A DNA stretch of 64,000 nt from Rhodotorula mucilaginosa (Eukaryota > Basidiomycota > Microbotryomycetes > Sporidiobolales > Sporidiobolaceae). Positions 46,115-61,029 of this stretch are shown one piece after another. The translations under genes were made by a program, and so were the position numbers. The stretch is taken from NCBI GenBank assembly GCA_034406715.1, contig CP137871.1, forward strand, positions 744,001 through 808,000, written 5' to 3'. The number at the start of each line of letters is the position of its first letter. Position 1 is the first letter of the stretch. The notes under the pieces were generated by a model. It made no database searches, was not told the origin of the DNA, and saw nothing but the letters and a program-made list of their open reading frames with translations.

Positions 46115-49100
46115 CTACTCGGGGCACATGCCGTCGTCTGCGGAAAGGCAAAGCAAAGTCTGAAGGTCAGCGGCGAGCCCGTGGGTGTGATCGGAGGACG
46201 GGTCGCAAACGTACAGAACGCCTTGCCCTCAGTCGTGGCCGAAATGATCCCCTTGCGGATGACAAAGTCACCAAAGTGCTCGCCATCGAGGCGCTCATGC
46301 GCATACGACTTGATCATCGGTCGCAGGATGTTGATAATCTCCTGCTCGTCGACCGACTCGCGGTAGATCTTGTTCAATCTGCAACGGGTTAGGTCGAGCG
46401 TCAGTTCTGTCTCCGCCGAAGGCAGGTGTAGGTGATGAGGGAGAGACGTACCGCTGACCCCAGTAGCCACCGCCGAGGAGCATGAGGTAGGTTCCGGGCG
46501 CCTTGCCAACAAAGGCGATCTCGGCCGCCCATGGCCGGGCGCAACCGTTCGGGCATCCCGTCATCCGCATCGTGATCGAGTCGTTCCGGAGACCAGCTTC
46601 CTCCATGATCGACTCGACCTTTTCGATGAGCAGCGGGAGGTACCGTTCCGACTCGGCCATGGCGAGACCGCACGTCGGCAGGGCGACACACGCCGCGGAC
46701 GACAAGCGGAGGGCGGAAAAGTCGGTCTTGTCGAGGCCGTACTTGTTCAGCAAGCCCTGGATCGTCTTTTCCTCCTCGGGCGGGATGTCGGCGATGATGA
46801 CGTGCTGGTTTGCCGTCAAGCGGAACACACCCTTGTGCACCTTGGCGATCTCACGCATCGCCGTCTTGAACGGCTTGCCCGGCTCGTCCTGGACACGGCC
46901 GTTCTCGATAAAGGCCGTAAAGTGTCGGCGGCCATCCGAACCCGTCTGCCAGCCAAAGTGGTCGACGTTCGAGGTGAACTCGTACGGCCGCGCCGGCTGC
47001 AGCTTGTAGCCGAGACGCTTCTCGACCTCGGCGGTAAAGTTCTCGATGCCCATGCGGTCGACGGTGTACTTGACACGCGCGTTCTTGCGGTTCGCGCGGT
47101 TACCGTTGTCGCGCTGGGTCGTCAGAACAGCCTTGGCGACTTCGAGACCCTGGTCAGGCGTGCAGAAGCCGACAACGTTGGCGAGACGCGGGTAGGTCGT
47201 CTTCATCGAGCTGCGCGCAGTGGGGGAGGCAAGAGTTAGTGGACTGTGTGCGGAAAGAGCGATCATGGGGCCGGAGAGAGACGCACTGCGTGACGCCCAT
47301 ACCACCACCGATGGTGACGTTGAATCCGAGTAGCTGCTTGTCATCGTCAAGGATGGCAATGTAGCCGAGGTCGTGGCAGAAGACGTCGACATCGTTGTAC
47401 GGCGGGACGGCGATCGCGATCTTGAACTTGCGAGGCAGGTAGTATTCTCCGTACAGCGGCTCGACGTCCTTGACTGCCTCACCAACGACCTGCTTCTGGT
47501 CGAGCCAGATCTCGGCGTACGCGGCAGTCTGGGGCTTGAGACCGTCGGAGAGCTCGCGCGCAAAGTGGAAGACCTGCGTGTGCAGCGGTCCGAGCGACGG
47601 GTTCGCCGAGCACATCTGCAGTAACGTTCCTCACGAGTCAGCTTTACTGGAGCGCTGTGCATCGTGACGGAAGAGAGACGAGGACATACGACTGTCCGGT
47701 TGACGTCACCGCAGGCGGCGATGGTGTCGAGCATGCACTTGTTGATCTCCTGAATCGCCGGCTTCAGGTCCGACTTGACGATTCCGTGGAACTGGAACGT
47801 CTGACGAGTCGTGAGCTTGAACGTCTGATTGCCGCGCTTGTCGGCAATCTCGTCGACGGCGAGCCACTGGTCCGGCTTGCAGACACCGGCCGGCAGACGC
47901 AACCGAACCATGAACGAGTAGGCGGGTTCGAGGCCGTTCGCCTTGCGCTCGTCCCGGATGTCGCGGTCATCCTGCTGGTAGATGCCGTGGAACTTGGTGA
48001 GCTGACCGTCCGACTCGGCGAGCGCGCCCGTCGACGTGTCCTGGAGCCCCTCGACGATGGTTCCGCGGAGGTAGTTTGACGCAATCTTGATGTGCTCGTT
48101 CGTGATCGGCTCGAGCTCGGGCTCGGTCGACTCAAAGTTGTCGACGCCGAGCGCCTTCCACATCTGCGGCTCCCAGGCCTTGTAGGCGGTCTGCGGACCG
48201 TCCGGGTCCTGGTCGTCTCCGAGGCCGAGGGGCACCATCATCTTGGCGTTGCGGTCGGACAGGGCCTTGTGGAGGTCCTTGCATGCCTTGTTGTAGTAGT
48301 GCGCGTCCTCCTTGCGGGGCCAGTAGTGCGAGTCGCCCATACCAAAGACGGCAGTGTTGACCTTGGACAGGTCGCCGAGCTTGCCGGCTTGGACGCCCTT
48401 CCAGAACTCGCGACCGTTCTGCGGGAATTCTCCCTGACCGGCGACCGAGGTGAAGAAGGCGACGTTGGTCTCGAGCGGCAAGTCCTCGAGCGGCATGTCG
48501 TCGAATGCGAGAGTGCGTGCGGCGACGCCGCGCGTGCGAGCGCGAGTGGCAAACTTCTTGGCGAGCTTCTCGCAGTTGCCGCCGTCGGACGCGAAGAGGA
48601 CGAGAAGAGGAGGGCCCTCGAGCGCACCCGAGAGAGCGTCAAAGGCCTGGCGAGCCTTGCGCTTCTGCGCCGCGACGAGCTTCGATCCGGAACCGGACTC
48701 GAGGGCGTCGCCAAAGGTCGGCAAGCGAGCCGAGAGTTCGGTGAGGTGGTTCTGACGGTCGAGGAACGTGCGCAAGTCGGCCTTGATCTTCTCAGAGTCG
48801 AGCTGGAACACCTCGCGACCCCGAGCGTCGGCAGACGGGTCCCACCGGTACAGCGGCCACGAACCGACCTCGATTGCCTTCTTGGTCTGCTTGAGGAGCT
48901 CGAGCGCCGAGATCGAGTCGTCCTCGCCGCCGGGAAGGTACGCGAGGATAATCGACGGGCCCTTGTACGCATCCGCCTCGGCGAACGCGCGCAGGGTCTG
49001 GGCGAAGTCGCCGTAGACAGCGACCGAAGCGACGTATGCGTTACCGTAGGTCATGGCGTACAGGCCGGCATCCTTGCGGCGCTGTGCCGGCAACTCGTCG

Positions 49101-50625
49101 GTCGGGAGGTGGTACGGCGTGGTGTCGATCATGAGGAGGTTGACGTCTGCGCCGGTCGAAAGAGCGTGGTGGAGACCGGAAGCGCCGAGGTCGTGTGACC
49201 ACGCCTCGGACCCGATGATCCAGTTCGACTTGGGCGTGAAGTCGGCGCCCGACAGTGATGCCGGCAGGGACGCGTCAGCGAGGGCCTTTGCCTTGCGAGC
49301 GTTCCGGTCATCATCGAGCCATGCCGAGAGCGACTTGGCAGTCTTCTCGTCGATGTCAGAAGACGCAAGCGCCTGGCGGACGCGCTGGAGGAGCTGTTCG
49401 CGCTGCTCGTTGGCGCCGAGGACGTGTCCAAGAGCGTACTCGGGCGAAGTGGCGGAGATGTTGCTCGACTCAGGCAGGAGCGATTTCGGCGCGTTGGCGA
49501 GCCACAGCCTGTCTGCAAAGACCTCGTCGAGGAGCTTGGTGTAGGTCGACTCGTGCTTCGGTTGCCGAGGCGCCTTCTGGGAGGGCGTGGGAGAAGCCGC
49601 GGACGGGACTTGGCCGACGGTGAACGGGTTGGATCCGGCGGCAATCGCGTCTGCAGGAGCGAACGTCAGGAAATGCCACCCTATCAGAGTAATTTGTGTT
49701 GACGGCACTCACCCTGAATAGACTTGACGGCAGCTGAAGCGTCGGTGATCTTTCCGAGCGTTCCGCTGAGGATCTTCGGGGTCGACTCGTCGTCATCCTG
49801 CTCGGCGAAAGCCGAGACAACGTCGAGGTACAGGGGAGCCCACTTGCTGGATTTTTTGTAGACCTGCTCGAGGACAACGATAGTCTCGACGGAGGAAGGG
49901 GCGAAGGAGCGAATCTGGGAGGACGAGAGCGGGCGGTACAGAGCGAGGGAGACCAGGGCAGTCTCGGCGGGGAGGGAGGTCTCGAGCGCCCGGACGTTGC
50001 CGAGGGCGACGATCAACGTCTTGGGCGACTCTGCGCCAACGGAAGACGACGTCGAAGCGCGCTGCTGGGCAAAGGCGGACCGGAAGAGGGTCTCGATCTC
50101 GGAGGGCGCCGCGGTGGCGTCTCCGTTCGTCGGCGCGCTGCCGTTTCCGTTCGTCGCCGCCTTCTCGCCGTTGCCGTTGCTGGCCTTGACGTCCTGACCC
50201 TTGACAAAGGCGACGTCGGACTTGGCGTCGAAGCCGCGGTCGATCTTGGTCGCGTCAAACTCGCCAAAGTGGACGACGCCGTTCCCACTCGCGGCGACAC
50301 GGGCGGCAACGAGCGCGTTGCGCTTCGCCTCGTCGTCGGAAGCGGAGTAGACGATCGAGAGACCCGATCCGCGGAGGGCGAGGACGGGAGCGTGGTCGCC
50401 TTCGGCCGCGGCCGTCGAAACCTGGATGACAATGTTGGACTTGGCGAGCGTCCGGAGTTGCGGGAGGAGGAGGATAAGCTGTTGCGGCTCTGCGACGAGC
50501 AAAGCCGGCAGCTCGGCAGATGCAGCGGCAGCGAGAGCAGAGGGCGGCAGAAGCGGCGACTGGACGGGAGTTGCGCCCTGCACGCCTGCGACGGAGGAAT
50601 ACGCCGCGGAGTAGATTGCGGCCAT
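46115..50625 (-). CDS. MET5: Sulfite reductase (NADPH) beta subunit, hemoprotein
   Basis: Six exons (49713..50625, 47690..49650, 47287..47615, 46452..47210, 46215..46378, 46115..46137) give 1382 aa, close to yeast Met5 (1442). The N-terminal half resembles the pyruvate:ferredoxin-oxidoreductase-like part of fungal Met5, followed by a flavodoxin-like domain ([32 protein letters not shown]). The C-terminal half is the siroheme/4Fe-4S reductase. It has [36 protein letters not shown] and [13 protein letters not shown]. The cluster cysteines lie in [19 protein letters not shown] and [11 protein letters not shown]. The enzyme reduces sulfite to sulfide for cysteine and methionine, with the Met10-type flavoprotein as partner. 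The ATG before [10 protein letters not shown] is taken as start; another in-frame ATG 120 bp upstream would add a basic extension. The last exon is 23 nt. Confidence 0.95.
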
Positions 50626-51139
50626 CGCTGTAGACGTTCGCACGATCAAAGGACTCGCACCCGCACGACTTGAACGAGTGGCAAGACAGAGTCGAGTTGC
50701 GTTGCAGAAAAGCGAACGTCGAATTTGCTGCACTTCGCACGCCATCGCTTCAACGCGAACGCGCTCGCCCCCGGCTTACGTTGGCCCGTTGGCTCGCTTG
50801 CGATAGGCTACTCGAGTCTCGGCTCAAGCTGCATCCCGGTCTCGGTCTAGGTCGGCGTTCTGGTATAGGAACGACTGCATAGCTACTCGCTATCTCCCGC
50901 TCCTTTGCGATTCATCACCCGCCCATTTTCAACGCGCACGTGCCGCGATTAGAAGGTGGCAAAAATGTTTGCATGCACCGTAAGGTACCGGAGCGTAGCA
51001 TTTACAGCCCCTTAGTGATCGGCTCCTTGAAAGCCTTGTGGGTCTTTGCATTTGTAAGAACTTGAAGGTGCCCCGGTTGCAATGCAATTTTGCTCGTTGC
51101 AATCTCGATGTTCGGGTACCGTTCCGCCAAACCCCGCTC
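50626..51139. promoter_or_regulatory. Tandem intergenic region
   Basis: 514 bp containing the MET5 promoter and the 3' UTR of the deaminase-fold gene upstream. I looked for a CACGTG-type Cbf1 site, as in yeast MET promoters; none is present, though gcacgtgc occurs near 50936. No other feature was seen. Confidence 0.4.
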
Positions 51140-52123
51140 TCACGACGACTCGGTGGTCGCGGACTCGAGCACGGGCAGTAGCGTCGTTGTCGCGATAGTA
51201 TCACCCGTCGCGGATCCGCCTGCCGAGGATGATGTCGCAGCCGCAGAAGAGAGACGCTGCTCCACCTCGGTCCACCACCGCTCGACCCTCGTGCGCGTCT
51301 CCTCTTTCCCCTCGCCTCGGGCCGTCCACCACGCCTTGACATGTTCCTTGAGCCGGTCGTCGTGTTCGCGGTCCGTAAACTCGACGCATTCGATCCCGGC
51401 GAGTCGACACAGAGTCTTGGAAGTCAGGGGGGCGGTTTGACGGTAGACGAGGCGTTTGATCCCGATCGCGAGGAGGAGAGGCAGGCACTCCTTGCACGGC
51501 GGGAAAGTGATGTAGGCGGTGGTGCGGGGTCCTCGCAGCGACAAGGACGTAGAGGACGCCGCGAGGCAGATGGCCCGCGCCTCGGCGTGGATCTCGGGAG
51601 AGAAGCCGGCGAATCGCTGGAACGCCGACTGTCCGACGACCTCTTTACGTGGAGTCTTGCCCGGCTTGACCGGTCTCGGGTTCGTGATCCTGACGTTGGC
51701 TTCTTCCGGGATAGGAAGCGGCGTATTGTTCGAGTGCGCGAGGATGCGTCCCGGGTAGCGGGAGTAGGTTCCGCTCTGATCGGATCCTGAAGAAGGGTAG
51801 TCCGGAGCCACACGAGGTCGTTTAGCGGGAGGTTCCGCAGCACTGCCGCTCGAGTCCGAGGGCGCCGCGGGAGCACCGACCTCGCCCGCTTCTGGCTCGA
51901 CGATAATGCACCCCATGTTGCCGCGCTTCGAGACCGACAACCTCGCGTAGATGAGGGCGAGTATCATATAGTTCTCGTCGAGCGAGAACGCCGGGTCAAA
52001 GTCGTAATCGGCGGGCAGGACATTGGTTTGGTACGCGGCGACTCGGTCCTCGAAAGAGGCATCGTGCCCGGCGTGGGTGGATCCTTCCGCCGCTGGTGGT
52101 GGCGCGTCTGCAGACGGCGACAT
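51140..52123 (-). CDS. CMP/dCMP deaminase-fold protein
   Basis: A single intronless frame of 327 aa, unusual in this intron-rich window. The zinc-dependent deaminase signature is complete: His-Ala-Glu in SPEIHAEARAICLAA and the Cys pair in YITFPPCKECLPLLLAIG, followed by GIKRLVYRQTAPL. An N-terminal part includes DENYMILALIYARLSVSKRGNMGCIIVE, fitting the first strands of a dCMP-deaminase-type domain, with a disordered insert (about residues 75-125). The C-terminus is charged and then Ser/Thr-rich. The likely chemistry is deamination of a cytosine-type base in a nucleotide or nucleic acid. dCMP deaminase (Dcd1) and the Tad-type tRNA deaminases are alternatives, and the insert makes assignment uncertain. 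It diverges from the small gene at 52588. Confidence 0.8.
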   Translation of the reverse strand: MSPSADAPPPAAEGSTHAGHDASFEDRVAAYQTNVLPADYDFDPAFSLDENYMILALIYARLSVSKRGNMGCIIVEPEAGEVGAPAAPSDSSGSAAEPPAKRPRVAPDYPSSGSDQSGTYSRYPGRILAHSNNTPLPIPEEANVRITNPRPVKPGKTPRKEVVGQSAFQRFAGFSPEIHAEARAICLAASSTSLSLRGPRTTAYITFPPCKECLPLLLAIGIKRLVYRQTAPLTSKTLCRLAGIECVEFTDREHDDRLKEHVKAWWTARGEGKEETRTRVERWWTEVEQRLSSAAATSSSAGGSATGDTIATTTLLPVLESATTESS

Positions 52124-52587
52124 GGCGGGGACAATTATACGTTCAAAGAAGTTCCTGCAGAGAGGACGCGAGGTAGTCAGCTAAGAAGGATGGCGGTAGA
52201 GTTGGGTCTGTGAAAGCCACTCACGTCTCGGACAGCTTGAGACGCCTTGCCTAGATCGTTGCACTCGCCGTTTGCGGTGACAGGCAGCAGTATGCCCGGG
52301 TGTAGCTCCCGTTCGACCGCAAAGTTGACCTTGCTTGATGAGAATTGGCAGCTGGCGAAGCGAATTGCCCGCTTGACCGGGACGAGCTCGGGCGAGGCTT
52401 TGATTTCTGACTGGCTATATGTAGTCCCTCGTGTAGCTGCACGGCCTTGTCCGTGGTGCCGAGACCAAGAGAGCCGCTTGAAGGCAACCTGGATTGACAA
52501 TTTCGAGGTTCGCTCTCGTCCGATCACAACCTGACAGCACACCCGGGCGACCGAGGGGACGCGGCACAGCACATTGCTCTCCAGAGA
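52124..52587. promoter_or_regulatory. Divergent intergenic region
   Basis: 464 bp between the divergent starts of the deaminase-fold gene and the 179-aa gene. Both promoters are expected. I found no clear element. Confidence 0.4.
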
Positions 52588-53251
52588 ATGATGAACGGGA
52601 TTCGGCAGCGCGACTCGGACTCGGACGACGAGCGGCCATCGCGCGACGACAAACGGGTCAACGTCGACTCGCCGAGCCTCCAGTCGGGTCACTACGTCAG
52701 TTCTGCTTGCTTCTGATCTGCGGGATAAAGAGGCAACGGCAAGCTCGTGCTCGCGGGCGACTGATTGCCCGCTAAGGAGCGCTGCTGTAGTGCTGACCCT
52801 CGTTAACCCCTTCTCGCAGGACATCTACGCCGTGCCTTCCTTCATCCCGCCCTCTCCGGTGCTGCAGTCCCCGTCGACTCATTACCAATCTTGCTCTCTC
52901 GTCGTCGTGAACCGCGCAGCCGGCCTCGCGACTGGCCTCGGGATCCGACTCGGACTCGCCTCCACACCGGACCAACCACACCTCCTGCAGACGACGTCCG
53001 ATCCAGGGTTCTTCCTCCCGCGAGAGGCAGGATACGATCCACACAAGGCGGTGCTACTCGGCTGGGTCGAGGAGGAACGCCTCGCCGAGCTCGAGAGGAT
53101 CGTCCGGAGTTGTCAAGCGCCCGTCGTGACGGTCCCTCCGAGGGGTGGCGAGGTGCTCGAGTGGCTCCTCGAAGTCGGAAGGCGCTTGGAATACGAGGGG
53201 ATTCTCGCCAACGCCGACATCTTGCTCGGAGACGTCCTGCAACAGCGATGA
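52588..53251 (+). CDS. Small protein of unknown function
   Basis: Two exons (52588..52695, 52820..53251) give 179 aa; the 124-nt intron has a GT donor, a gctgac branch site and a CAG acceptor. I do not recognise the family. The first 36 residues are charged and probably disordered (MMNGIRQRDSDSDDERPSR). The rest looks globular: DIYAVPSFIPPSPVLQ, a hydrophobic patch around YQSCSLVVVNRAAG, FFLPREAGYDPHKAVLLGW, and two helices rich in Glu/Leu (EEERLAELERIVRSCQ, LEWLLEVGRRLEYEGIL). No catalytic motif, signal peptide or membrane segment is visible. The spliced frame with good intron signals and normal base bias argues that it is real. It converges on SELO with about 150 bp between stops. Confidence 0.65.
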
Positions 53252-53399
53252 AAGCGAGTCTCCTCCCCACGCTCAGGTGCAAACTCGCAAGCTGACTTTT
53301 CTCAACGCTCCGATGCAGATTACGGAACGTTGTCGCATAGACTCGAGGTTTTCCACATGTTGACATAATATGCATTTTCTACTGGCTCTAGCGCTCCGC

Positions 53400-56063
<2,664 letters not shown>

Positions 56064-56391
56064 GGTGCTGCGTTGGACAAAATTCGGGGATGGGCGAGGC
56101 GAGGTCCTTGAGATGATGGCGGCAACTGGATGCCTCGTCGCTTGCGAACAGCGGGTCGAGATCTGTCGACACGCCACGATGGCTGGAGTATTTGGGCTGG
56201 AAGAGAGCAGCACAAGAGTGGCGACGGGCGACTGGCTGCGAGCTGGCCAAGAAGAGGCGACGGCTCGCAGCTCGCTCAGTGCATGTTGACATCTCCGTCA
56301 TCCGAGCAGCGAATTTGTCATGTTGCACATGTCACCGCCTCGGAGGCGGAGTAACGCGAATCTATAGCTATATACATGTGTTCTATGGCGC
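56064..56391. promoter_or_regulatory. Tandem intergenic region
   Basis: 328 bp between the transporter stop and the SELO start on the minus strand. It should include the SELO promoter. Nothing specific is seen. Confidence 0.4.
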
Positions 56392-58483
56392 CTACAGAGT
56401 TCCGAGGTTCCAGTAATCAATCTCGACGAGCACGATCGCACTGGCGACCGTACTCAGGACGAGCATGAGCGGAACCATCCACCGCGCAAACTCGACCTGC
56501 GTGACCTTGATCCCCTTTTGCTGCAAGATCCGGACCCACAGCAGGCCCGCCAAGCTCGACGAGATGGTCCAGCTCAGCGCGCCAATGTTGGACGCCATCG
56601 CGAGCGAGTAGATCGCGCCGGAAAGGATCCGAGGGTCGGCGACCACCCGCGCAGAGTTGGCAAACGTCGGCGAGCGGATAATCTCGACGGCGAGGATCGT
56701 CCCGCCGATGTTGGTGCCGCACACTGGACACAGTACGAGACACGTGAAGTAGCTGTTTTCGTACGCCCGCGTGTCAGCGAGACGATGTGGAAGAGCGCCA
56801 TGCACGCAAGTACTCACCCAACAAAGAAGACGGTCGCGGCCGGGTTGACGCAGATCTTGACGAGCCAACCGGCAAAGGTGTCGGTCCAGCCCGTCTCGGT
56901 AAGCCCTCGCGCGAGGATAAAGATTCCGCCGGCAAAAGTCAGGAGCGAGAGTGGCAACCGCGAGATGGTGCTCGTTGTGGTCGGAAAGCGCTCGCAGGTC
57001 GCTCGTACCAGGAAAGGGAGCGAGTACCGTCGGTCTTCTTCTCCTCCTTTGCCGTCGCTACCGCCATTCAAGGTTGTCGCAGAAGACGAAGTGGCCGCCG
57101 GTGCGGAAAGGGTAGACGTTGCCGGCGACTGGGGGGACACGTTCGTCGGCTCGATTTTCGCCGCTTCCAGTTCAATCTCGGCTTCTTCAGCTTCCTCCTT
57201 CTTGATCGGTTTCGGCGCTTTACGTTCGCTCCACAGGTCCCGCAGGAACGCCAAGATCCCCGCAGGCATGGTGACCATCCAGACTTCGACGCCCGACACG
57301 AACGAGGTCCCGACGAGGATCCCGAGCGTGACGAGCAAGAGCGTCGCGTGAAAGATGGCTCCTGCGGGGTCCACCAGGGCTGCTCGCGGGTCGACGTCGG
57401 GCGGGAGGAGCTGGTCCGGGATGTAACGCTGGCGGGAGGCCATCACGGGCGAGTCCTTGTCGGCTGGCAAGGTCGGCTTGAGCAGCGTGAACATGCCGAG
57501 GAGGACCGGGTAGGCCACGACGGCGCTGGTGGAATGCAGTGTAAGAAATCAGCTCGGGTCGTTGTTCGCACCACGATGCGGTGGAGGCACTTACACTGCA
57601 GCTGTCGGCAAGATGGTGTACGCCGTGAACCCGGTCAGGAAATTCAGGTTCCACGCCTGTTTCATGGCGAAAGAGTCAATACTGTCTGTGCCATAAAGGT
57701 AATTCCCTCCGAGAAACCCTTACTCCGGCGATGAGGATATTGGTCGGATTGGACGAGACGAGCGCCGCACTTGCCACGTTGGCGGCGGCAAACTGACTCA
57801 TGATCCACGCCCGCGGCGCAGTGATCCCGGTCGCACGAGTAAAGTAGCCGAGGAAGGCGGTTCCGCTGAGCACGATCGGGTCGTTGCCGACGAGGACGCC
57901 AAAGAAGAACCAAAAGATGTACAAGACGGTCCAGAGTTTGAGCCCGGAGGCGGTTTTCGGGGCCGAAGGGGGCGAGTCGGGCGGCTGTTTTGCGGATTTC
58001 TGCGAGATCCAGAACGAGAGGGCGCGGAGTCCGCCGGTCGAGTCGAGCGCGGTCGAGATGTAGGCGAGCGAGATGAAGAGGACGAGGACGTCGTACGGCC
58101 TGACGCTGTCGTCTCCGACGATTCCGAGCCTGACGACGTCGCCGGGGAGGACGGTGGTCGCGAGGAGGAAGAGGACGCCGACGACGGGCGCCCAGCGGAG
58201 GTCGAGCGGGAGCGAGAGTCGCTTGGCGGCCCCCGGTTCGAGGAGGCGGCTCCTCTGCGGCGGGTCGAGGATTCTCAGCGCGACGGCCAAGTCGAGAGCG
58301 GGCTTGGCGACCAGTTGCGGGACGGGGATCCTTATCCCACGGACGACGAGGCCCACTGCAAGATGTCGAGTCGAGTGTCAATTTTGGCGCAACTGAAATG
58401 CTGCTGCAGGACGGGGGGAAAGACTCACTGACGACGGCATAGGTGACGAGAGCGACCCAGCTCTTTGCAGTCAGCCCGGTCAT
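56392..58483 (-). CDS. Ion transporter of the ArsB/NhaD/CitM type (IT superfamily)
   Basis: Five exons (58429..58483, 57724..58355, 57595..57656, 56818..57525, 56392..56752) give 605 aa. At least ten hydrophobic helices are evident, in two halves separated by a long charged cytosolic loop (IKKEEAEEAEIELEAAK and a Ser/Thr-rich stretch). Motifs fit the ion-transporter superfamily: YDVLVLFISLAYISTALD, LVGNDPIVLSGTAFLGYF, ALVSSNPTNILIAGAWNLNF in the first half, and CPVCGTNIGGTIL with ASNIGALSW in the second. Members export arsenite or exchange Na+/H+ or carry citrate or sulfate; the substrate here cannot be told from sequence alone. It is probably in the plasma or vacuolar membrane. It diverges from the UPF0662 gene across 272 bp. 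Confidence 0.82.
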
Positions 58484-58755
58484 CCCTTTCCTTTGTCGCC
58501 TGTGTGCTCTTTATACGAGGCTGGCGTGCATCGAGGGCGCGGCGAGGCGGTGATCGGGGTCGGGGTCGATCAAATTTAGCGCTCCCGCTGTAGGCTGCAA
58601 GCGGACTTTGCAGCGATCGATCGACAGCCAAGTGGTCTGCACTGAAGTAACACTCGACTCGGAAACAGGCAGAGCGCGAGGCGCAAGGCGACCAGTCGGC
58701 GTCGTCATCAGCAGGCAGCGAGGTCAGCAGTGCTTCGACTCGTGCCCAACACACT

Positions 58756-61029
58756 ATGGTCCCAGAAGACGAGTTGCCAGTCCTCGAATCCCTCGTACAG
58801 TGAGTTCCAACTCTCCCGATGCCCCGCCCTGTCCTCCCACAGCTGACTCTGTCGTCGTCGGGCGGTGTCTCAGCATCCGGAACCGCCTCACTGCTCTCAA
58901 AAAGGACCGCACAGAGTACATCCGCGCCAACGATGTGCTCGACATCTATGCCTCCCTCATGAGCCAGGGTCAGTCCCACTCCCCCTCCGTCCGTCCTCGC
59001 CCGCGCACTCACCCCTCGGCACCCCCCTACTGTAGTCACTCGCCTGAACGAGGTCAGAGCGACCCCGAAACCATCCTCCACCGGCACAGATGGCACCACC
59101 GGGACCACCGCAGGCGGCGCAGACGGCGGCGACGACACGGACGCCGGCGCCGTCTCGCGCGAACCCGCCGTCGAACACGAAGAGAACCGCGTCGACACGA
59201 TCCTGAACGACGTCTTTCAGCTCTTGTCGCTCTTCTTCCTCCGCATCGGAAAGTCGAGGGAAGCTCCCGCAACTTTTTGCCAACTCGGAACCATGAAGCG
59301 CTTGTTGACCCACCGTGAGCTCCACTCTCTCTCTCTCTGTTCCGCAACCTCATTTCCCCCTCGACGACACAGAGGGCTGACTATAACGCCTCACCCTGGG
59401 GGACAGTGAACGAGAGCGGCATCTACACCGAAGCCGACCTGAAGCCGTATCAGTCCCGCCTCGCCGAACTGAAACAAATCATCGAAGACGAGCGCGCCCG
59501 CGCCTCGTCCATGACCGACGCCGTCGAACGCGACCGCGACCTCGCCATGACGTCCCTCTTGCTCGCGAAGTGGGACGCCTGCGACCGCCTCGTCAAGAAA
59601 CTCGCCTCGTCGCTGTCCCAACTCGCCATCGAACTGTACCCGATGCACCAGCGCCTCATCACCCTCCGGAGGTTGCTCGCTTCGATCGCGGCGAGGCCAC
59701 GACCGTCGGCCGCCGATGTGCAACCGATCTTGGCCGAACTGCGCGCGATCGACGAGAAGCGCGTCGATGGGAAATTCGTCGTCGAGAAGCGTCAGGGCGG
59801 CGGTGCCGGATCCAAAGCAGCAGCAGCAGCAGCAGCGCCGCCACCTCCTGCCGCCGGCGCCTCATCATCTGCACAGGAATCTGGGGAGGGAGGTCCGGCA
59901 GCTGCGCCACCAGCAGGTCCAATCGTGCCCGAAAAGGGCCAAGCGCTCCTCGCCGGACTGCTGCAGGACAACTTTGACATCTGCGAGGACATCAAGGTCC
60001 GCGAAGGCGAAGATGTCGTCGCGAAAGGTCCGCTCAAGGCTATCTATGAGCGGCTGAGCGAGATCCGCGCCCAGCTCGAGAGGTTGGTGCTCACGCACCG
60101 GTGGACCTTGCGCGAGACGGTCAGTCCCCCCTTTCGCCCTCGTCCCTGCCGTTCCGGGCTGCTCTGCCTGAGATGGCCGGCGTCATCCGCTGACGATGCC
60201 GGAACTTTTTGATCGCAGGACTTGTACAACTACCAAAATGAGCTCTCGCGTGTGGATGCCCTGCGAAAAGATGGCAAGGTGACTGACTGCCGAGACGGTC
60301 CTTTTGGGGCGTTGACTTAATTTCTCGCACTTTTACTGACGGACCAGCTCGGTCTGTGGCTTCACACAGTTCCGCGACGCCGACGGGAACGTGCCGGAGG
60401 GACAGATGGTGTGTATTCTCCAAGAACGCCGCCCCTGCTCGGATGCTGCGTGGTGCTAACCGGGAGGTTTTCCGGACAGGTTCTGCTTTACCTGCTGCGG
60501 AGGTGTTACGGACTTTGTTACCGTCTCATGGCGTCGAGCGAACCGGTTTCGGAAGAGCTGATGCCGATTGCGAACGTGAGTCTTTCTCCGGTGTGACCCC
60601 TCTTCTCGAGCAAACCCTGATCCGTTCCGTTCCTCCAGAAACTCAACACGATCAAGCGGTGTCTCAGTGAGTTCGCAACTCAAACAACTTGGAGGACGCA
60701 AGCGGGCAGAAAACTGACAACGCGGGTTGAACCTCTCCTTTCGCAGTCGAGGTGGCAAAGCAAGGTGGCCCCTTCACGGCGCGCGATTTGTACCCGTTCC
60801 AACTCGCGCTGTACCAGATCGACTCGCTCCGCAAAGACGGCAAGTTCGAAGGGCGCGACGGATCGGTCCCCGAGGGTCAGGCCATCCTGAACGCGCTCTT
60901 GAGCGAAGCGCACGAGAGTGAGTCACCAACCCCATGCGTCCGTGCATGGATGCTTCGTTGCATCACTGACGAGGCTTGTCTTCTCCGTGCACAGTGATCT
61001 CGATGATGCAGGAGGAGGGCATGGAATGA
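58756..61029 (+). CDS. UPF0662 / DUF2408 family protein
   Basis: Ten exons (58756..58799, 58874..58968, 59036..59314, 59407..60119, 60219..60278, 60370..60408, 60480..60575, 60639..60666, 60747..60917, 60995..61029) give 519 aa. The family pattern is present twice: RNRLTALKKDRTEYIRANDV with LNESGIYTEADLKPYQSRL in the first half, and YNYQNELSRVDALRKDGKF with VPEGQMVLLYLLRRCYGLCY in the second. These are followed by RDLYPFQLALYQIDSLRKDGKF and a short end MISMMQEEGME. An Ala/Pro-rich insert (from about 59817) includes seven GCA/GCG alanines. The family is conserved in fungi and mostly helical; its function is not known to me. Some S. pombe members are described as cytosolic and nuclear. Confidence 0.85.

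Noticed and set aside
48092-49198. 368-aa open frame on the + strand
   Set aside because: It is the antisense shadow of MET5. No family motif reads in it.
59817-59840. CAG repeat as a possible polyglutamine tract
   Set aside because: In the correct frame of the UPF0662 gene it encodes alanines, and it is short.
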